64,000 nucleotides of DNA. It comes from Apostichopus japonicus (lineage: Eukaryota; Echinodermata; Holothuroidea; Aspidochirotida; Stichopodidae). Every line of letters begins with the position of its first letter. The stretch's first letter is position 1. Below, in pieces: positions 25,819 through 37,137 of the stretch. The notes under the pieces were generated by a model. It searched no databases and had not been told where the DNA came from. It saw nothing but the letters and a program-made list of their open reading frames with translations. The stretch spans positions 10,881,376 to 10,945,375 of the forward strand of contig NC_092567.1 in assembly GCF_037975245.1 (NCBI RefSeq), read 5' to 3'. The translations under genes were made by a program, and so were the position numbers.

Positions 25819-28467
25819 CTAACCATATAATGTTTGCAACATCCTGCCTGGATTGCCTGTAATGTTCAATCCCTTTTCATGGAGAAAATTTATTATTTCC
25901 CCTGTGTTGGAATATTTTCCTACATTCCACCAAAAATCATGACTCTTAAAGCCTGTTGGAAAACATGGTGTCTGATAGGTGACCAGAACCTGTAATTCAC
26001 CCAATTTGTATCGAGCACGTTGGACTTTCATGTCTCCTTGTGGAGCATTTGCAAAAACTTTCTTTTGCCTTAATATGCTATCTCTGATGGAAGGATATGG
26101 AAGTGCTAATCCTTCATTATGTGCTCTATTCTCTAGAAATGATGCAACATTCATTGGCTTAGTGGTCATAAGACACATGACATGATCTGAAGTTACCCCT
26201 GGTAAAATGTTACCAAACTCATCATGAAACTCAATATGTGCATCGTGCATGACATTAACATTTTCTGCATTAGAAGTGTTACTACTCAAAACATTTCTCA
26301 TTCGAGCAACCTTTTCACTTGATGAACCCTTTGTTTTCAAGACATTCCGCAATTTCTGAATGTTTGTTATATTCTTAGTTTCAGAAGATGCTCTTACAAA
26401 ACATGGCTTAAGCCTGTTATAATTGAATACATCACTAAGAATTTCTCCTTTGAGAGTGGCCAACAAATAATGAGTCCTATCCAAAACTTGATGGATCACT
26501 AATGGTCCACACCATTCTGCAGCAATTTTGCGAGAGTTCGCAGTCAAGGAGGAAGACGTTGGCTTATACAGATACACTAATTGACCCGTTGAATAAATTG
26601 CACCTTTGTCCAGTTTTGCACTTATCTTAACATTTTGAGCATCTTGTTGCTTCTTTTGTAAGACTAACATTACCCTTGACAAATGATCAAATCGTTTCTT
26701 TAACAATGCAGCATATTCTCCATGTGATTGTGATAATCCTGTCATTGGATTGAATGATAAATTTGTAAGATTTGGCGGCTTACGTCCAAATGCAAGTTCA
26801 AATGGGCTATAGCTACCTAACTGAGGAGAGGAAAATGTGTTATATGCATAGGCTGATGTTGGGACAAATCGTACCCAATTCGTACCAAACTGATTTAAGT
26901 TCACTTTGAGGAAATTTGAAAGAGTCTGAATGTGTCTTTCAACCTGTAAGCTTCCATGATTGCTTACACTGATGAACTTTTGTTCAATGCCTAAAGCTTT
27001 ACTTAAGAGCTCCACTAATTTTCCTGTAAGAGAAGCTGCCGCATCACTTATAATACAAGACGGTGGACCAAAGGTTGTGACTACCCTCTGCAATAATGCT
27101 TCACATATCGTTTCAGCATCAAGAGTCTTAAGAGAAACACATACAACAAATCTAGTGATCTCATCACAAACAACCATCAAATGTTTAAATCCTGTAGCCG
27201 TTGTGGGCATAGTCTTGAAATCCAGACTAAGTCTGTCAAAAGGACGATAAGAATCAGGAATGCGAGCATGATATTGTCTCAATTTGTCCGGTTTCTTACG
27301 GAATTCTTGACAACGGAGACATGCCTGAATATAATTACTGATGCGTTGAAACATATTGCGCAGATAGAAATGCTGTCTAATGGTCAAATATGTACGCATT
27401 ACACCCTGATGATTACTTAACAAGTCATCATGATATCGAGATATTATTTGTTCTACCATAGTCTCAGGTACGACTAACTGAAGAGTCATCTTAGCATCAT
27501 TAGTCTCATGCAAAAATATCCTGAATAACAAACTATTACATAACAAATAATCCTCTGCTTGAGAACGAACAGTTCTAGCATGCTTAACATTACCTGGAAT
27601 AATATCATGTGCAAGAAAATCATAAATTGGTTTGTAGTAAGGACAAGTTTGTTGTTGAATTTGCAACTCTTTAACATCAAATGGCAGATCATAGTTTTTG
27701 ATCAGCTTTCCTTGAATTGCCTTCATGACTTTATTCAATTCCTTTTGTTTTGGAATGTGCCCTGTAACCAAATGATCAATGTTTGTTATGACTGGCTTTG
27801 GCTGAGCAAATAATTCTGGTGGTGGTTCTCTGACTACCTCTTGCACTCTATGTCTACTCTGATCCACTAATCTTGGCTCTGAAGGTTGAGAAACACTTGT
27901 AAAATTTGGCACAACTAATACATCAGGACTATATGTATGTCTATTTTCACTCGGCATAGTAATAGTAGGCCTTTGAATACATGTATCTCTCTTATCAGTA
28001 GAAATAACCGGTGTAGTCGTCTTTTGTGACTCAGATTGTGGTCTCTGTGTAGCATGATCATGTGTTGCCTTAGGAATGGATGTCCTATTTACTCTATTTG
28101 TCAATTCTTTGGCTGGGGAATCCTGCATGGACTCCTTTGTGACTTTATTCGGAAATAAATCTGGAACTTTGACTCCCATTGACCTTGCCTTTGACCTTGT
28201 CATGATTGGATTAAATGTCTCCTTAGGTGGAGTTGAAATATCCTCATAAGAACTGACCTCTTGAGCAACCTGATCTATTTCAGAGTGAAATTCCTGTGGT
28301 GCTCTAGACAAATAATCTGCCAAAACCAATTCTGAACCTTTCTTATAAACAACCTGAAATGTATATTCTGACAATTTGAACAGAAGCTTACGTAAGCGTG
28401 AAGTTGCTGGTTCTTGTTTCGATTTAAACAATTCAACAATGGCAGAGTGATCAACATATTGCCTCAA
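25819..28467 (-). CDS. Gypsy pol, C-terminal part: RNase H end and integrase
   Basis: An 882-residue open frame. Residues 1-60 are the end of an RNase H domain (YVDHSAIVEL... ADYLSR). Residues 60-330 are a low-complexity linker. The integrase zinc-binding motif is H346, H353, C383, C386. The catalytic triad is D416 (LSLDFKTM), D475 (IISDAAA) and E510 (LQVERH), the D-D-35-E spacing of retroviral-type integrases. A GPY/F-like module lies at about 651-690 (EWCGPLVIHQ). About 190 further residues follow without a domain I recognise; there is no evident chromodomain. The frame is continuous to its stop at 25819. It overlaps the RT frame in a different phase, and that break lies inside RNase H, so it looks like a single-base mutation or sequence error and not a natural start; the first Met here is not a real initiator. 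Confidence 0.93.
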   Translation of the reverse strand: MRQYVDHSAIVELFKSKQEPATSRLRKLLFKLSEYTFQVVYKKGSELVLADYLSRAPQEFHSEIDQVAQEVSSYEDISTPPKETFNPIMTRSKARSMGVKVPDLFPNKVTKESMQDSPAKELTNRVNRTSIPKATHDHATQRPQSESQKTTTPVISTDKRDTCIQRPTITMPSENRHTYSPDVLVVPNFTSVSQPSEPRLVDQSRHRVQEVVREPPPELFAQPKPVITNIDHLVTGHIPKQKELNKVMKAIQGKLIKNYDLPFDVKELQIQQQTCPYYKPIYDFLAHDIIPGNVKHARTVRSQAEDYLLCNSLLFRIFLHETNDAKMTLQLVVPETMVEQIISRYHDDLLSNHQGVMRTYLTIRQHFYLRNMFQRISNYIQACLRCQEFRKKPDKLRQYHARIPDSYRPFDRLSLDFKTMPTTATGFKHLMVVCDEITRFVVCVSLKTLDAETICEALLQRVVTTFGPPSCIISDAAASLTGKLVELLSKALGIEQKFISVSNHGSLQVERHIQTLSNFLKVNLNQFGTNWVRFVPTSAYAYNTFSSPQLGSYSPFELAFGRKPPNLTNLSFNPMTGLSQSHGEYAALLKKRFDHLSRVMLVLQKKQQDAQNVKISAKLDKGAIYSTGQLVYLYKPTSSSLTANSRKIAAEWCGPLVIHQVLDRTHYLLATLKGEILSDVFNYNRLKPCFVRASSETKNITNIQKLRNVLKTKGSSSEKVARMRNVLSSNTSNAENVNVMHDAHIEFHDEFGNILPGVTSDHVMCLMTTKPMNVASFLENRAHNEGLALPYPSIRDSILRQKKVFANAPQGDMKVQRARYKLGELQVLVTYQTPCFPTGFKSHDFWWNVGKYSNTGEIINFLHEKGLNITGNPGRMLQTLYG

Positions 28468-29362
28468 ATTCTACATTTTGCAATAAATGTTTGAATGCTG
28501 TCACATTAATAAATAGACCCATCATTTCTAATTCAGTTACACTATACCTCTGACATGCTGGTGGTAATATCTTAGAGTAATATGCAATAATATTCTCTTT
28601 GCCATTAACTCTTTGTATCAGGTATGATCCTGTTGCTACTCGTGATGTGTCGCTATATAATACAAAACGACCATATTTCTGTGGCATATGCAATATAGGT
28701 GGATTACACAACAACTCTTTCATACTTTGAAATGCACACTGATGTTCCTCTGTCCATTTAAATACCTTTCTCTTACGACTCAAATGATGTAATGGTCTCA
28801 ATAGTGCTTGAATATTTGGGAAAAACGAAGCCACATAATTAACTGCACCTACAAATCGTCTTACTGACTTAACATTGTGTGGTTTCGGTGTGTTCCTGAT
28901 TGCTGCACATCTGTCATGTAAAGGTTGGATACAAGCCTCACCTTCTGGGGTTATTGAGAGCAAATGTCCCATATATCGGACTGAATTTTGAAAGATGCTA
29001 CACTTTTTCGGAGAGATTTTCAATCCGTTGTCCATTAAAACCTTAAAAATTGCCTGTAGGTGTTGTTTGTGAGATCGTTTGTCTGCACTGTACACAATAA
29101 TATCGTCATGATGAGCAATACAGAACTTATTTGAATTTGGGATCGTTGCCAAAATATCATTAATTTGCGACTGAAAGATCGCTGGAGATAAATTCAATCC
29201 CTGTGGTAAGCGTTTATAATAATAATGCTTTCCTCCATGAAATGAAGCAATACCTGTATATTGTTGTGCATGAACACTAAGTGGCAGACAGAAGAATGCA
29301 GACTTTAAATCAAGAACACCCAAAATTTTGGCTCCAGAGTACCCTATGGTACGGATAGTCTC
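28451..29362 (-). pseudogene. Gypsy pol, middle part: reverse transcriptase and RNase H
   Basis: The frame continues upstream of its first Met (29323) to the edge of element A at 29362. It begins within RT at the LDLKSAF motif (catalytic Asp of the first RT acidic motif) and has LPQGLNLSPAIFQ. The active-site box reads HHDDIIVYS (29102-29113), where Y-x-D-D is usual. RT thumb sequence (KCSIFQNSVRYMGH) and the connection follow, then RNase H with LYSDTS. It ends with a frame break near 28450, where coding switches to the next frame. Its N-terminal half is 6.4 kb away, on the other side of element A (35781-37137). Disrupted. Confidence 0.92.
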
Positions 29363-29369
29363 CCCAGGA

Positions 29370-30010
29370 GAAAATTCCTGTTAATACCTGTTACAATTTC
29401 AATTGGTTTTAACCGGAACCAACAGGGACTAACAGGTACCTGTTAACGACAACTGGTTTTAACAGGTATTGTGACCAAAACCAGTTTATACCAGTTAATT
29501 GCCTGTTGCAACAGGTAAATTACCTGTAAGCTGTAACAAATACCCATTGGTTTTAACAGGTACCTGTTAAACCAGTTGCTTTCAACAGGTAAAATACCTG
29601 TTGAAAACAACTGGTTTAACAGGTACCTGTTGAAAACAACTGGTTTAACAGGTACCTGTTGAAAACAACTGGTTAAACAGGTACCTGTTGAAAACAACTG
29701 GTTTAACAGGTACCTGTTGAAAACAACTGGTTTAACAGGTACCTGTTGAAAACAACTGGTTTAACAGGTACCTGTTGAAAACAACTGGTTTAACAGGTAA
29801 CTGTTGAAAACAACTGGTTTAACAGGTACCTGTTGAAAACAACTGGTTTAAGAGGTACCTGTTGAAAACAACTGGTTAAACAGGTAACTGTTGAAAACAA
29901 CTGGTTTAACAGGTACCTGTTGAAAACAACTGGTTTAACAGGTACCTGTTGAAAACAACTGGTTTAACAGGTACCTGTTACATCAGTTGCATTCAACAGG
30001 TACCAGTTGG
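29370..30010. repeat. Element A left terminal array, 29-bp period
   Basis: From about 29601 to 29980 a 29-bp unit repeats about 13 times; successive TTGAAAAC words are at 29601 and 29630, for example. Each unit carries the perfect 14-bp palindrome AACAGGTACCTGTT, followed by GAAAACAACTGG. The flanking 29370-29600 holds more divergent units. Units are nearly identical, with occasional one-base changes (TACCTG to TAACTG). Confidence 0.95.
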
Positions 30011-30309
30011 TTCAAATTTCTGTCTCCACTTTAAGGCACATAATGGTGGATCACCGTTGTCAGGGAAGGTTTATGAGGGGAGGGGGTCTTGAAAATTTTT
30101 GTTTCTCATAAAGGGCTTATATGCAAAATAATGCAATTATTTCCTCTTTTTTTGCTCCCTTCGTTTTTTTCACCGTCGGACATCACGTCCCCAAATATTT
30201 TTGTGGAGGTACTCTTTCCCCTGCCCCCCCCCCTTCCCCGCCCTCGCTGGCTTTGCCACTGCAAAGATGTGCTATAACATATGTCTGATCGCTGAATTGT
30301 TTATCCTAT
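30011..30309. other. A-specific stretch between array and core
   Basis: No counterpart in element B. It ends in a G/C-rich block and CGCTGGCTTTGCCACTG near 30265, which resembles a hAT-like right terminus; no left partner was found. Confidence 0.4.
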
Positions 30310-30813
30310 TTGGTACATTAAGGTAAAATGAAAAATTCACATATTAAATTTATGAGAGAGTTCTTCCAGATAGTATATGAATACGTAGCATACACATACA
30401 TCAAAAGATTGAGACGAGCTCGCATCTATATTTAGATCAGTGATTCATAGTCTAAGAAAGTAAGACACATATTGCCAAGTCAAGATCAAGATAAAAATAA
30501 TTAATGTTTAAATTGTATTATGATTTAATTCTTTCTTATTTACTGTTGTTTTAAATTTTTGATATAAATTAATGATATTTGTAATTTTTAGTGACATGAA
30601 ACTCTCAAATTGGGGCCAAAGACAATTTTTTAAATTTTTTCGATAATCACATTTTGTACGAGGTTGAACTTTGACTTCAACACCATATTCAATTTCGAAA
30701 CCGAGGAGCAACGGCAACTTGCATTGCACAGCGTAAGCATTGCTTGGCATGGTTTAATACGATCACTCTAAGCAACTTTCAACTGTTAATCACCCAAGAA
30801 GATCTATAGAAGA

Positions 30814-33800
30814 ATGGAAGTATTAACCGCCACCATCGGCCTACCTGTTGTTCCTTAAACTTGGAGGTAAAACTAACGTTAATTGTTAGGCCACTGGCAC
30901 TTGTGACCGTTGTTAGGCTAGCGTTTCGCAATACACAAGTGCAATGACAGTGAGTAGCCTAGGTTTTCTATTGAGTACTGCAGTGCATTCTCAACACTAA
31001 ACTGTGCATTCTAAACACCAATTAACAATGTGTTATGTGTGTATTGGGCTAGATTGAACAGTCGCACATAATCTTCTAATTTATTTCCAAACAAATGCTG
31101 GGACTGAGTTTCAATACTGTAGTTTACTTGAAGCTTAGGTCTACACTCATTTGGTAAAGATTTCTTGAATTTCCCATGTGAATCTAAATGGGTAGGCTAT
31201 GTGATATTGAATAAAACAAGGCTAGGCCTAAACCATCAAACTTACTGTTACAGTAGGCTGAACAAATTATGTTGGCTAGTCACCGGTATTATATACTTTA
31301 GTACTACTACTAGTAAGACTAAAAAAAACGACTGAAAGACAAACTGACTTAGTGTGACAAAGAACTGTTTCTTCTCTAGCCTAGGTCAAAATAAGACTTG
31401 TTAAGTGAGCAAGCAAAATAACAACTTAAAACAATTAGGCCTATAAATAAGTTGGCTCAGTGCATTTGTGTTTCTAAAATCTTGTATTTTTAGATCTTAA
31501 AAACAAACAAAGATTTAGCCCATGTTTTATTATCTCTGTAGTCTGAGCATTTGATTCTGGTTGCAATGATGACACTCTGGTTGAAATGTTCAGCTTTATA
31601 CAGTCTGCTTCAGACTTTGGGAATCCCTTTTTCAGACTATTGTGGAAGCAAATCTCACATCACTTTGTGGTGACAACTTTATTTCATTTTTTCAAATGAT
31701 TCATGACTACTACTGCTTTGCTATTTCCTTTTTCCAGGAAAAATTGAAAAATCAAATATCCAGGTGAGGTTTCCTGTGATGTACGACACCGGTGTGGAGG
31801 CAACAACAGAAGAGGAGAACGTATATGGCTTAAAGACATAATGGTGTAAGATGATATTAAGAGTTTATCCAAGAGTCCAAAAAGCAAAGGAACAAGTGCC
31901 ATAGAGAAAAAAGATGGAAGGGTGAGTTTAACTATTGTACCCAAATGTGTAATGATATTATTTAGATACTTTCCTGTTTATATATAATATATAAAAAAAC
32001 AGTCTGGTACATCATTTACGTACAAGCGTCATAAGTTTGGCCAATTTTTTACTGATTTGGGATAATTATAAACATGGTTATTAAGCTTTGAAAAATAACT
32101 TGGTGTTATAGTGCAAAACTAGTAATTATTTGGTAAAGCTGCTATTCCTGGCTTATAACTTGAGGGACCTTGATTTAAATGTTTACCTCCCAATATGTTG
32201 ATATGAAATTTTAATGTTAATGTATGTTTATGATAATGTGAGTTATCATGTGCTATATCTGTAAATATGCTAACAGGTATATCATATTTTCTGTTCACAG
32301 GTCAATATTGGTGCAGATTTTTGGCTTCCTGAAGACAAGTGGGAGGCCATTTGTAGTTAAGAGAAACACTCTATGTTCGTGAAGACTTTACTGGTGTTGA
32401 TTTGGGGTACCAACACTTTGAAAACGAAAGTCGTTGGGAATGCTTGCACACGATTCAACAGTGACAGAGATGCAAAACCGCTGTTGTCTCCCGTGAAGCT
32501 TTATGCTATGGAAGGTTAGTCATTATGAAAAGCTTTCAAACAAGTTACCATGACTTAGTACACAAGTGTACAATATAATTTACTGAATAAGCTGTTTTTC
32601 AGGAGTAAGTAATTTTGTAACACTGACAGAAAGTAATTATGCATTCCAGTATCATGAGTTAACAACTGATATCATTTTGGTTGGTTCTTAATTGCCTTTG
32701 AGTTCTGACAGGAAGCCTACAATCAAACTACCATAGTGGTGTAGTTTTTCCAACCAAAAGATTGAGCAAACCCAAATTCTAAACCAAAATAATGTTCTTG
32801 GTAGGGATGCACCGGATATCCGGTCCGGCCGGACTATCCGGCCGGATAGTGAGCAATTATCCGGTTCCGGCCGGATATTTTTCAAAATCCGGCTGGATCT
32901 TTTTCAAAATCTGGCCGGATCTTTTTCAAAATCTGGCCTGAATTATTCCTTAAAAAGGTGTTGGTATTAACTTAAATCAATGTAAACTATTTCCAAAATT
33001 TAATAGAAAACTTCAAAGTAAGGAAAAATGAGGTTTAACATGTTTAATTTAATTTTCTCAATGGTCTGACCCACTGTTTCTACAGTAAAGATCAACCAAA
33101 ATAATACAAAGTTTGCAGTGAAATAATTTCTTGCAGCCTTCATCAGTTTAATATTGTGCAGTTAAAATAGACCATTCATATAATTATCAGTCAAAATACT
33201 GTTCCATTGAATATTTACTTTCCCATTATTGTTGGCATTCATGTTTTCTCTGAATTTTTAAGTGTGAAACAATCTCTTATATGGTTAATATACGTCTGAA
33301 CTTCATAGGTAGTATTTTTCCAGCAAACAAATTTACATGCTGTATCAAGCTTGTGAACAATTATATTGAAGTTATTTTATTAAAAAATGTAGATTACACC
33401 ACTTCAAGTCATATTTAATCTCATAAATGGGGTCTTATAATACCTTCACCTTCTTTATAATATGCGTATACCTCACCTAAGATTTGCTCCTTGTTTCATA
33501 CTTCTTCTTCTTATTAATGATTTTCTTTTGTGTAATGAAAAAATCCGGTTCCGGCCGGATTTTATCCGGCCGGATTTCATGTACTATCCGGCAAAATCCG
33601 GTTCCGGCCGGATCCAAAAATTTGGATCCGGTGCATCCCTAGTTCTTGGTTAGACTGTGATTGCTAGTCCATTCAGGTTGGATACCAATAGAGATAAATA
33701 TCGTGAGACATTCTAAACCATAGGAAAGTTTGACCTTAACTTTCCATGAAAGCACTCATCTAGCAATGCAAGAGAGTTTGTTAAGTTTTAGGACCACACT

Positions 33801-33970
33801 GTTACTGTTAATCATGATAAGTCAATTCTTAAGTGTTCATACGCTTTGTTTCTTGCAGCACAATTCGTGGAACGTTTGAAAGAAAGCTGCAGTTTACTGA
33901 GGAAGCTGCAAGGTTCAGCAAATACATATCCGAGAAGCTGACGTCAATCGTAAAACAAAGAAGGCCTTAA
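30814..33970 (+). pseudogene. BEN-domain gene remnant in element A
   Basis: Exons inferred from splice consensus, similarity to element B and BEN-family pattern: about 31858-31921 (ends before GTGAGT), 32301-32514 (after CTGTTCACAG, before GTTAGT) and 33859-33970 (after TTTCTTGCAG, ending TAA). The second encodes VNIGADFWLPEDKWEAIC, then a TAA at 32358-32360, then in the same frame TLLVLIWGTNTLKTKVV and DAKPLLSPVKLYAME. The last encodes RGTFERKLQFTEEAARFS and KYISEKLTSIV. The order (V-lG-dvW...EKW / v-IWGT--L / PLLSP-K / KYI-EK) is the BEN DNA-binding fold as in BEND5-type proteins. A weak first coding exon could be at 30814. The stop, a shifted upstream exon and a phase mismatch before the last exon indicate decay. 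BEN proteins bind DNA and act in chromatin repression; a role inside a transposon is unknown. Confidence 0.7.
32794..33649. mobile_element. hAT MITE inside element A (840 bp)
   Basis: The element is 32802-33641. It starts TAGGGATGCACCGGAT and ends ATCCGGTGCATCCCTA (16-bp perfect TIR), flanked by perfect GTTCTTGG duplications at 32794-32801 and 33642-33649. TAGGGATGCACCG is a terminus style known from hAT families in other animals. Both subterminal regions are packed with CCGGCCGGAT and TATCCGG words. It sits in an intron of the BEN remnant. Element B lacks it, so it is younger than element A's divergence from B. Confidence 0.9.
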
Positions 33971-34475
33971 AACATTAGTATCATATTATTTTTTTCAATG
34001 GTTATTGCTTACCATTAAACAGTCTTTAGTTTTATTCAAACTGACAGCATATTACTGTCACTGACAAGTTAACTTTTCAGAGGAATTTTTTTAGACAGTT
34101 CTTTTTTCAAAGTAGGATTAAACCCATATTTATTATTATGTTTTAAACAGTTATTGTTTGCCATTATATGGTATTTAGTTTTTTAATTAAATTCAGGAAA
34201 TGGAAAGTATGTTGCTGTCAATTACAACTTAAGTTTTCAATGGAGATCTTCTGGACAGTTTTTTCTTGAAAGTGGTTTAACCATGACTATTATAGACTGA
34301 TGTTGACTTTTACTTGGCAAAGTCATCTTTCCACTTTTGCCTTATTTTTTTAAAGAACTAACATTTCTAGTAATCAGTATGTACAAATGCCATTAAACAG
34401 TATTCAGATTTTTATTCAAACTCCAGAATAGACAGTATATTGTCGTCACATATGTGTTCAGTATAAATATGCATT

Positions 34476-35085
34476 ACAAATACATGCTTTGTAGGTAAAT
34501 ATTGTTTTTTAAGATCTGATTGGTAGCCAATTTAAGAATGAATTCCTTTCAAAAGGTTACTGTCTGACTAGCTATTATTATTGTCTGCCTAGCATGCAGA
34601 ATTGCACACTACATAGTTTGGTAATGCTAACTCTTGAATAACTTTTATCTATTCAGCTGTAACTTTTATTTTGATATAATGATTGATAAAAAATTAACCT
34701 TTATATTGTTTTAACAGATAGAGTTTCCTTTCTTAATTGCCACAGCAATACATGAAATCATTGTTTTAATGAACATATTTAGTTGGTATTTCATAATATA
34801 TGTAAGTTTTTAATGTGTAATGTGAAAGCGTTTACTTCAGAAGTTTGCTTTTCTTGTTAGACTCCAAATTTATGTTTTCTTTTTCATTGCCCTCAACTTT
34901 GCATTATTGTGCAGTACTATACTTTTGCCATTCATGTTTGATCCATTAACTTGTCTTAACTTTGTTGGAATAAAATGATATTTTCAGATTTTTGTTAACA
35001 TTGATTTTTACTCCATCTGCTGGAAGTTCTCCCTCGCCTTAACTTGCTTGTTAAGTGTTAGACCTACATCATGTGCAACTGTAAA
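34476..35085. other. A-specific stretch right of the core
   Basis: AT-rich sequence without counterpart in element B and without a recognisable gene. It separates the shared core from the right terminal array. Confidence 0.4.
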
Positions 35086-35780
35086 GAGTAATTTTAACCT
35101 GTTGAAATTCATCGCCACCTGTTTTCACCAGATAACTTGTTGAAAACAATTGAACCTGTGGAAAATCCTACTGTTATAACCAGCTTAAAACCTTCCATAC
35201 ATGTTCTTACCTGTTCAAACGTTTTCAATACCAGTAAAGACATGTTGAAAACAGAACCAGTTAAAACCTGTTACCCCTGTTGAAAACAGTTGAAACCAGT
35301 TCATACAGTATGTTATTACCAGTTAATAGCTGTTGCGCCTGTTGAAAACAGTTGAAACCTGTTATTACCAGTTAATACCTGTTCATGCCAGTTAAAAGCT
35401 GTTGTGCCTGTTGAAACTTGTTGAGAACAGTTGAAACCGGTTAATACCAGTTAAAAACTGTTATGCCTATTGAAAACAGTTGAAACCTGTTATTACCAGT
35501 TAATACCTGTTAATACCAGCTAAAGCTGTTGTGCCTGTTGAAACCTGTTGAAAACAGTTGAAACCTGTTAATACCAGCTAATACCTGTTAATACCAGTTA
35601 AAAAACTGTTATGCCTGTTGAAAACAGTTGAAACCTGTTAATACCAGTTAATACCTGTCAATACCAGTTAACACCCGTTAATACCATTTAATACCTGTTA
35701 TTACCTGTCACCAAATACCAGTTGCAACAGGTACCTGTTAAAACCAGTTCAACAGGTATTAACTGGAATTTTCACCTGGG
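35086..35780. repeat. Element A right terminal array
   Basis: Irregular repeats of CCTGTTGAAAACAGTTGAAA and ACCTGTTAATACCAGTTAA words, inverted relative to the left array but more diverged in unit structure. The last ~30 bp pair with the left end of the element. Confidence 0.9.
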
Positions 35781-37137
35781 TCATTCAGTAATGGAAATGG
35801 GTGATTGAGACGTTTTATTCTACTGTTCAAGTAGCGAAAATCTGTGACAACCCTTTTGTCTTTTGTTCCCTTCTTTGGAATGAGGAAAACCGGTGAGGTA
35901 TAAGACTGATGTCCTACCGCTAAGATTCCTAATCGCACTAATTTGTCTAGCTCACTGGCGACAATGACTTTGTCCTCATCTGAAAGTCTATAGGGACGTA
36001 TGTAAAATGGCTCATCATTAGTAAGAGTAATATCAGCCTCATAATTTGGACAGTGAGATAATTCACCATAAAGAGAAAATGCATCTCTATGTGAGTCTAG
36101 AAATTCATAAATGCTTTCTGTTTCTGCAGCATTCAGAATACTTTGTTCCAAATTAATGTTGTCTCTCAGGATTTCCTGTTCGGATTTGGAAACCAGGGGA
36201 TCATCGGCTGTCAAATGTGGATATCGATGTAAATTATATCGTGTAATTTCATCACGATTCTCTTTAGAGTTTGAATTGGTTCGAAAAAGAGACGGTTTTT
36301 CGATGTCTCTCATGACATTTAGAAAATCTAGAGAATCAGTAGGTATGTCTTCTGTGACCGTAATGATATCTGCTAAATCTAAATGAGCCACTGTGCGAGA
36401 AGGATGCAGACAAAATTTCTGATTACCCATGTTCCTTAGTAGAATCTTTGTTCTACCTTTATGCATTTTCACTAACATTCGTGAAGGACACATACGAGAT
36501 ATCAGAGGAAACGGTTTAATAACCATATCTGCATTTCGTGCATATAGTGGAAGACGTCCCTGTACAGTAATGTATCTTTGCTGACCTGGGTAAATAACAA
36601 ATCTCTGCACTGGCCTAAGGAAAACTTTGGCTTGTTTAATTCTAAAACAATTTGTGGTAAAGTCCAAAGATCCATTCAATTCCTTCAGAGTTTGACTACC
36701 TAATATCAAGTCAATACCTGTCAGGTTTGCAGCAATTAAAGCAGAAAGCTGAAATTCATGACCCTGAATTTTGACCTGAAATGTTATCGTGCTATACGCA
36801 TGAATAAACTGACCATTACCCAACTTTAGGTTTACTACATCAACTGAGACTGGTTGTATAGAGGATAAATACTTTGAATTTTGCACTGTAGAAGAAGAAA
36901 TGATAGAGCGTGTCGCTCCACTATCAAACAACAATGAAATTCCTTTACCATCATGTAAAGTACCTCTTTAAAATTACGTGTGTCCAGTTGAATATCCACG
37001 TTACGGTCGTTCCCTGTATATTTAGAACTAGGAATATTACTATTCTTCCAAATATTATTTGCTTTACGCTTCGATCTTCCCTTACTTGGTACTTTGTCTG
37101 GAGTCACTGTATGATGAGTGCTATCATAAGTGCTCCC
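35781..37137 (-). pseudogene. Gypsy pol, N-terminal part: protease and start of RT
   Basis: The minus-strand frame contains the aspartic protease signature LFDSGATRS, with the catalytic Asp near 36925. A protease fold of about 110 residues and a linker follow, then the RT start (YRLSDEDKVIVASELDKL, SPVFLIPKKG, VVTDFRYLNSR). It ends at the element A insertion (35780); the apparent stop at 35759 lies in element A. Upstream, 36975-37137 is open in another frame (VPSKGRSKRKANN...), so a single-base frame break lies near 36966-36973 in a T/A-rich run. That upstream frame is -1 relative to gag at the gag stop, consistent with gag-pol frameshifting, though no canonical slippery heptamer was identified. 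RT completes in 28451-29362. Confidence 0.9.

Larger units (their letters stand above)
29363..35780. mobile_element. Foldback-type element A (6418 bp) with BEN-gene core
   Basis: The left end starts CCCAGGAGAAAATTCC and the right end is the reverse complement of CCCAGGTGAAAATTCC; about 30 terminal bases pair with two or three mismatches. Both ends continue into tandem arrays of related CAGGTACCTGTT / AACCAGTT words in inverted orientation. The flanks are TC (29361-29362) and TC (35781-35782), read as a 2-bp target duplication. Removing the element with one TC would place the two RT halves of the host retroelement in one frame with no stop, which fixes the boundaries well. The core (about 30310-34475) is homologous to element B (40920-44868). 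No transposase was recognised, so it may be non-autonomous or belong to a superfamily I cannot see. Confidence 0.88.

Noticed and set aside
29601-29980. Regular short repeats resembling a CRISPR array
   Set aside because: There are no unique spacers: the whole 29-bp unit repeats. It lies at the end of a eukaryotic foldback element and no cas genes are present.
31684-31944. Minus-strand frame in element A with a similar one at 42500-42700
   Set aside because: Antisense shadow of the BEN-gene exon and its splice sites on the plus strand.
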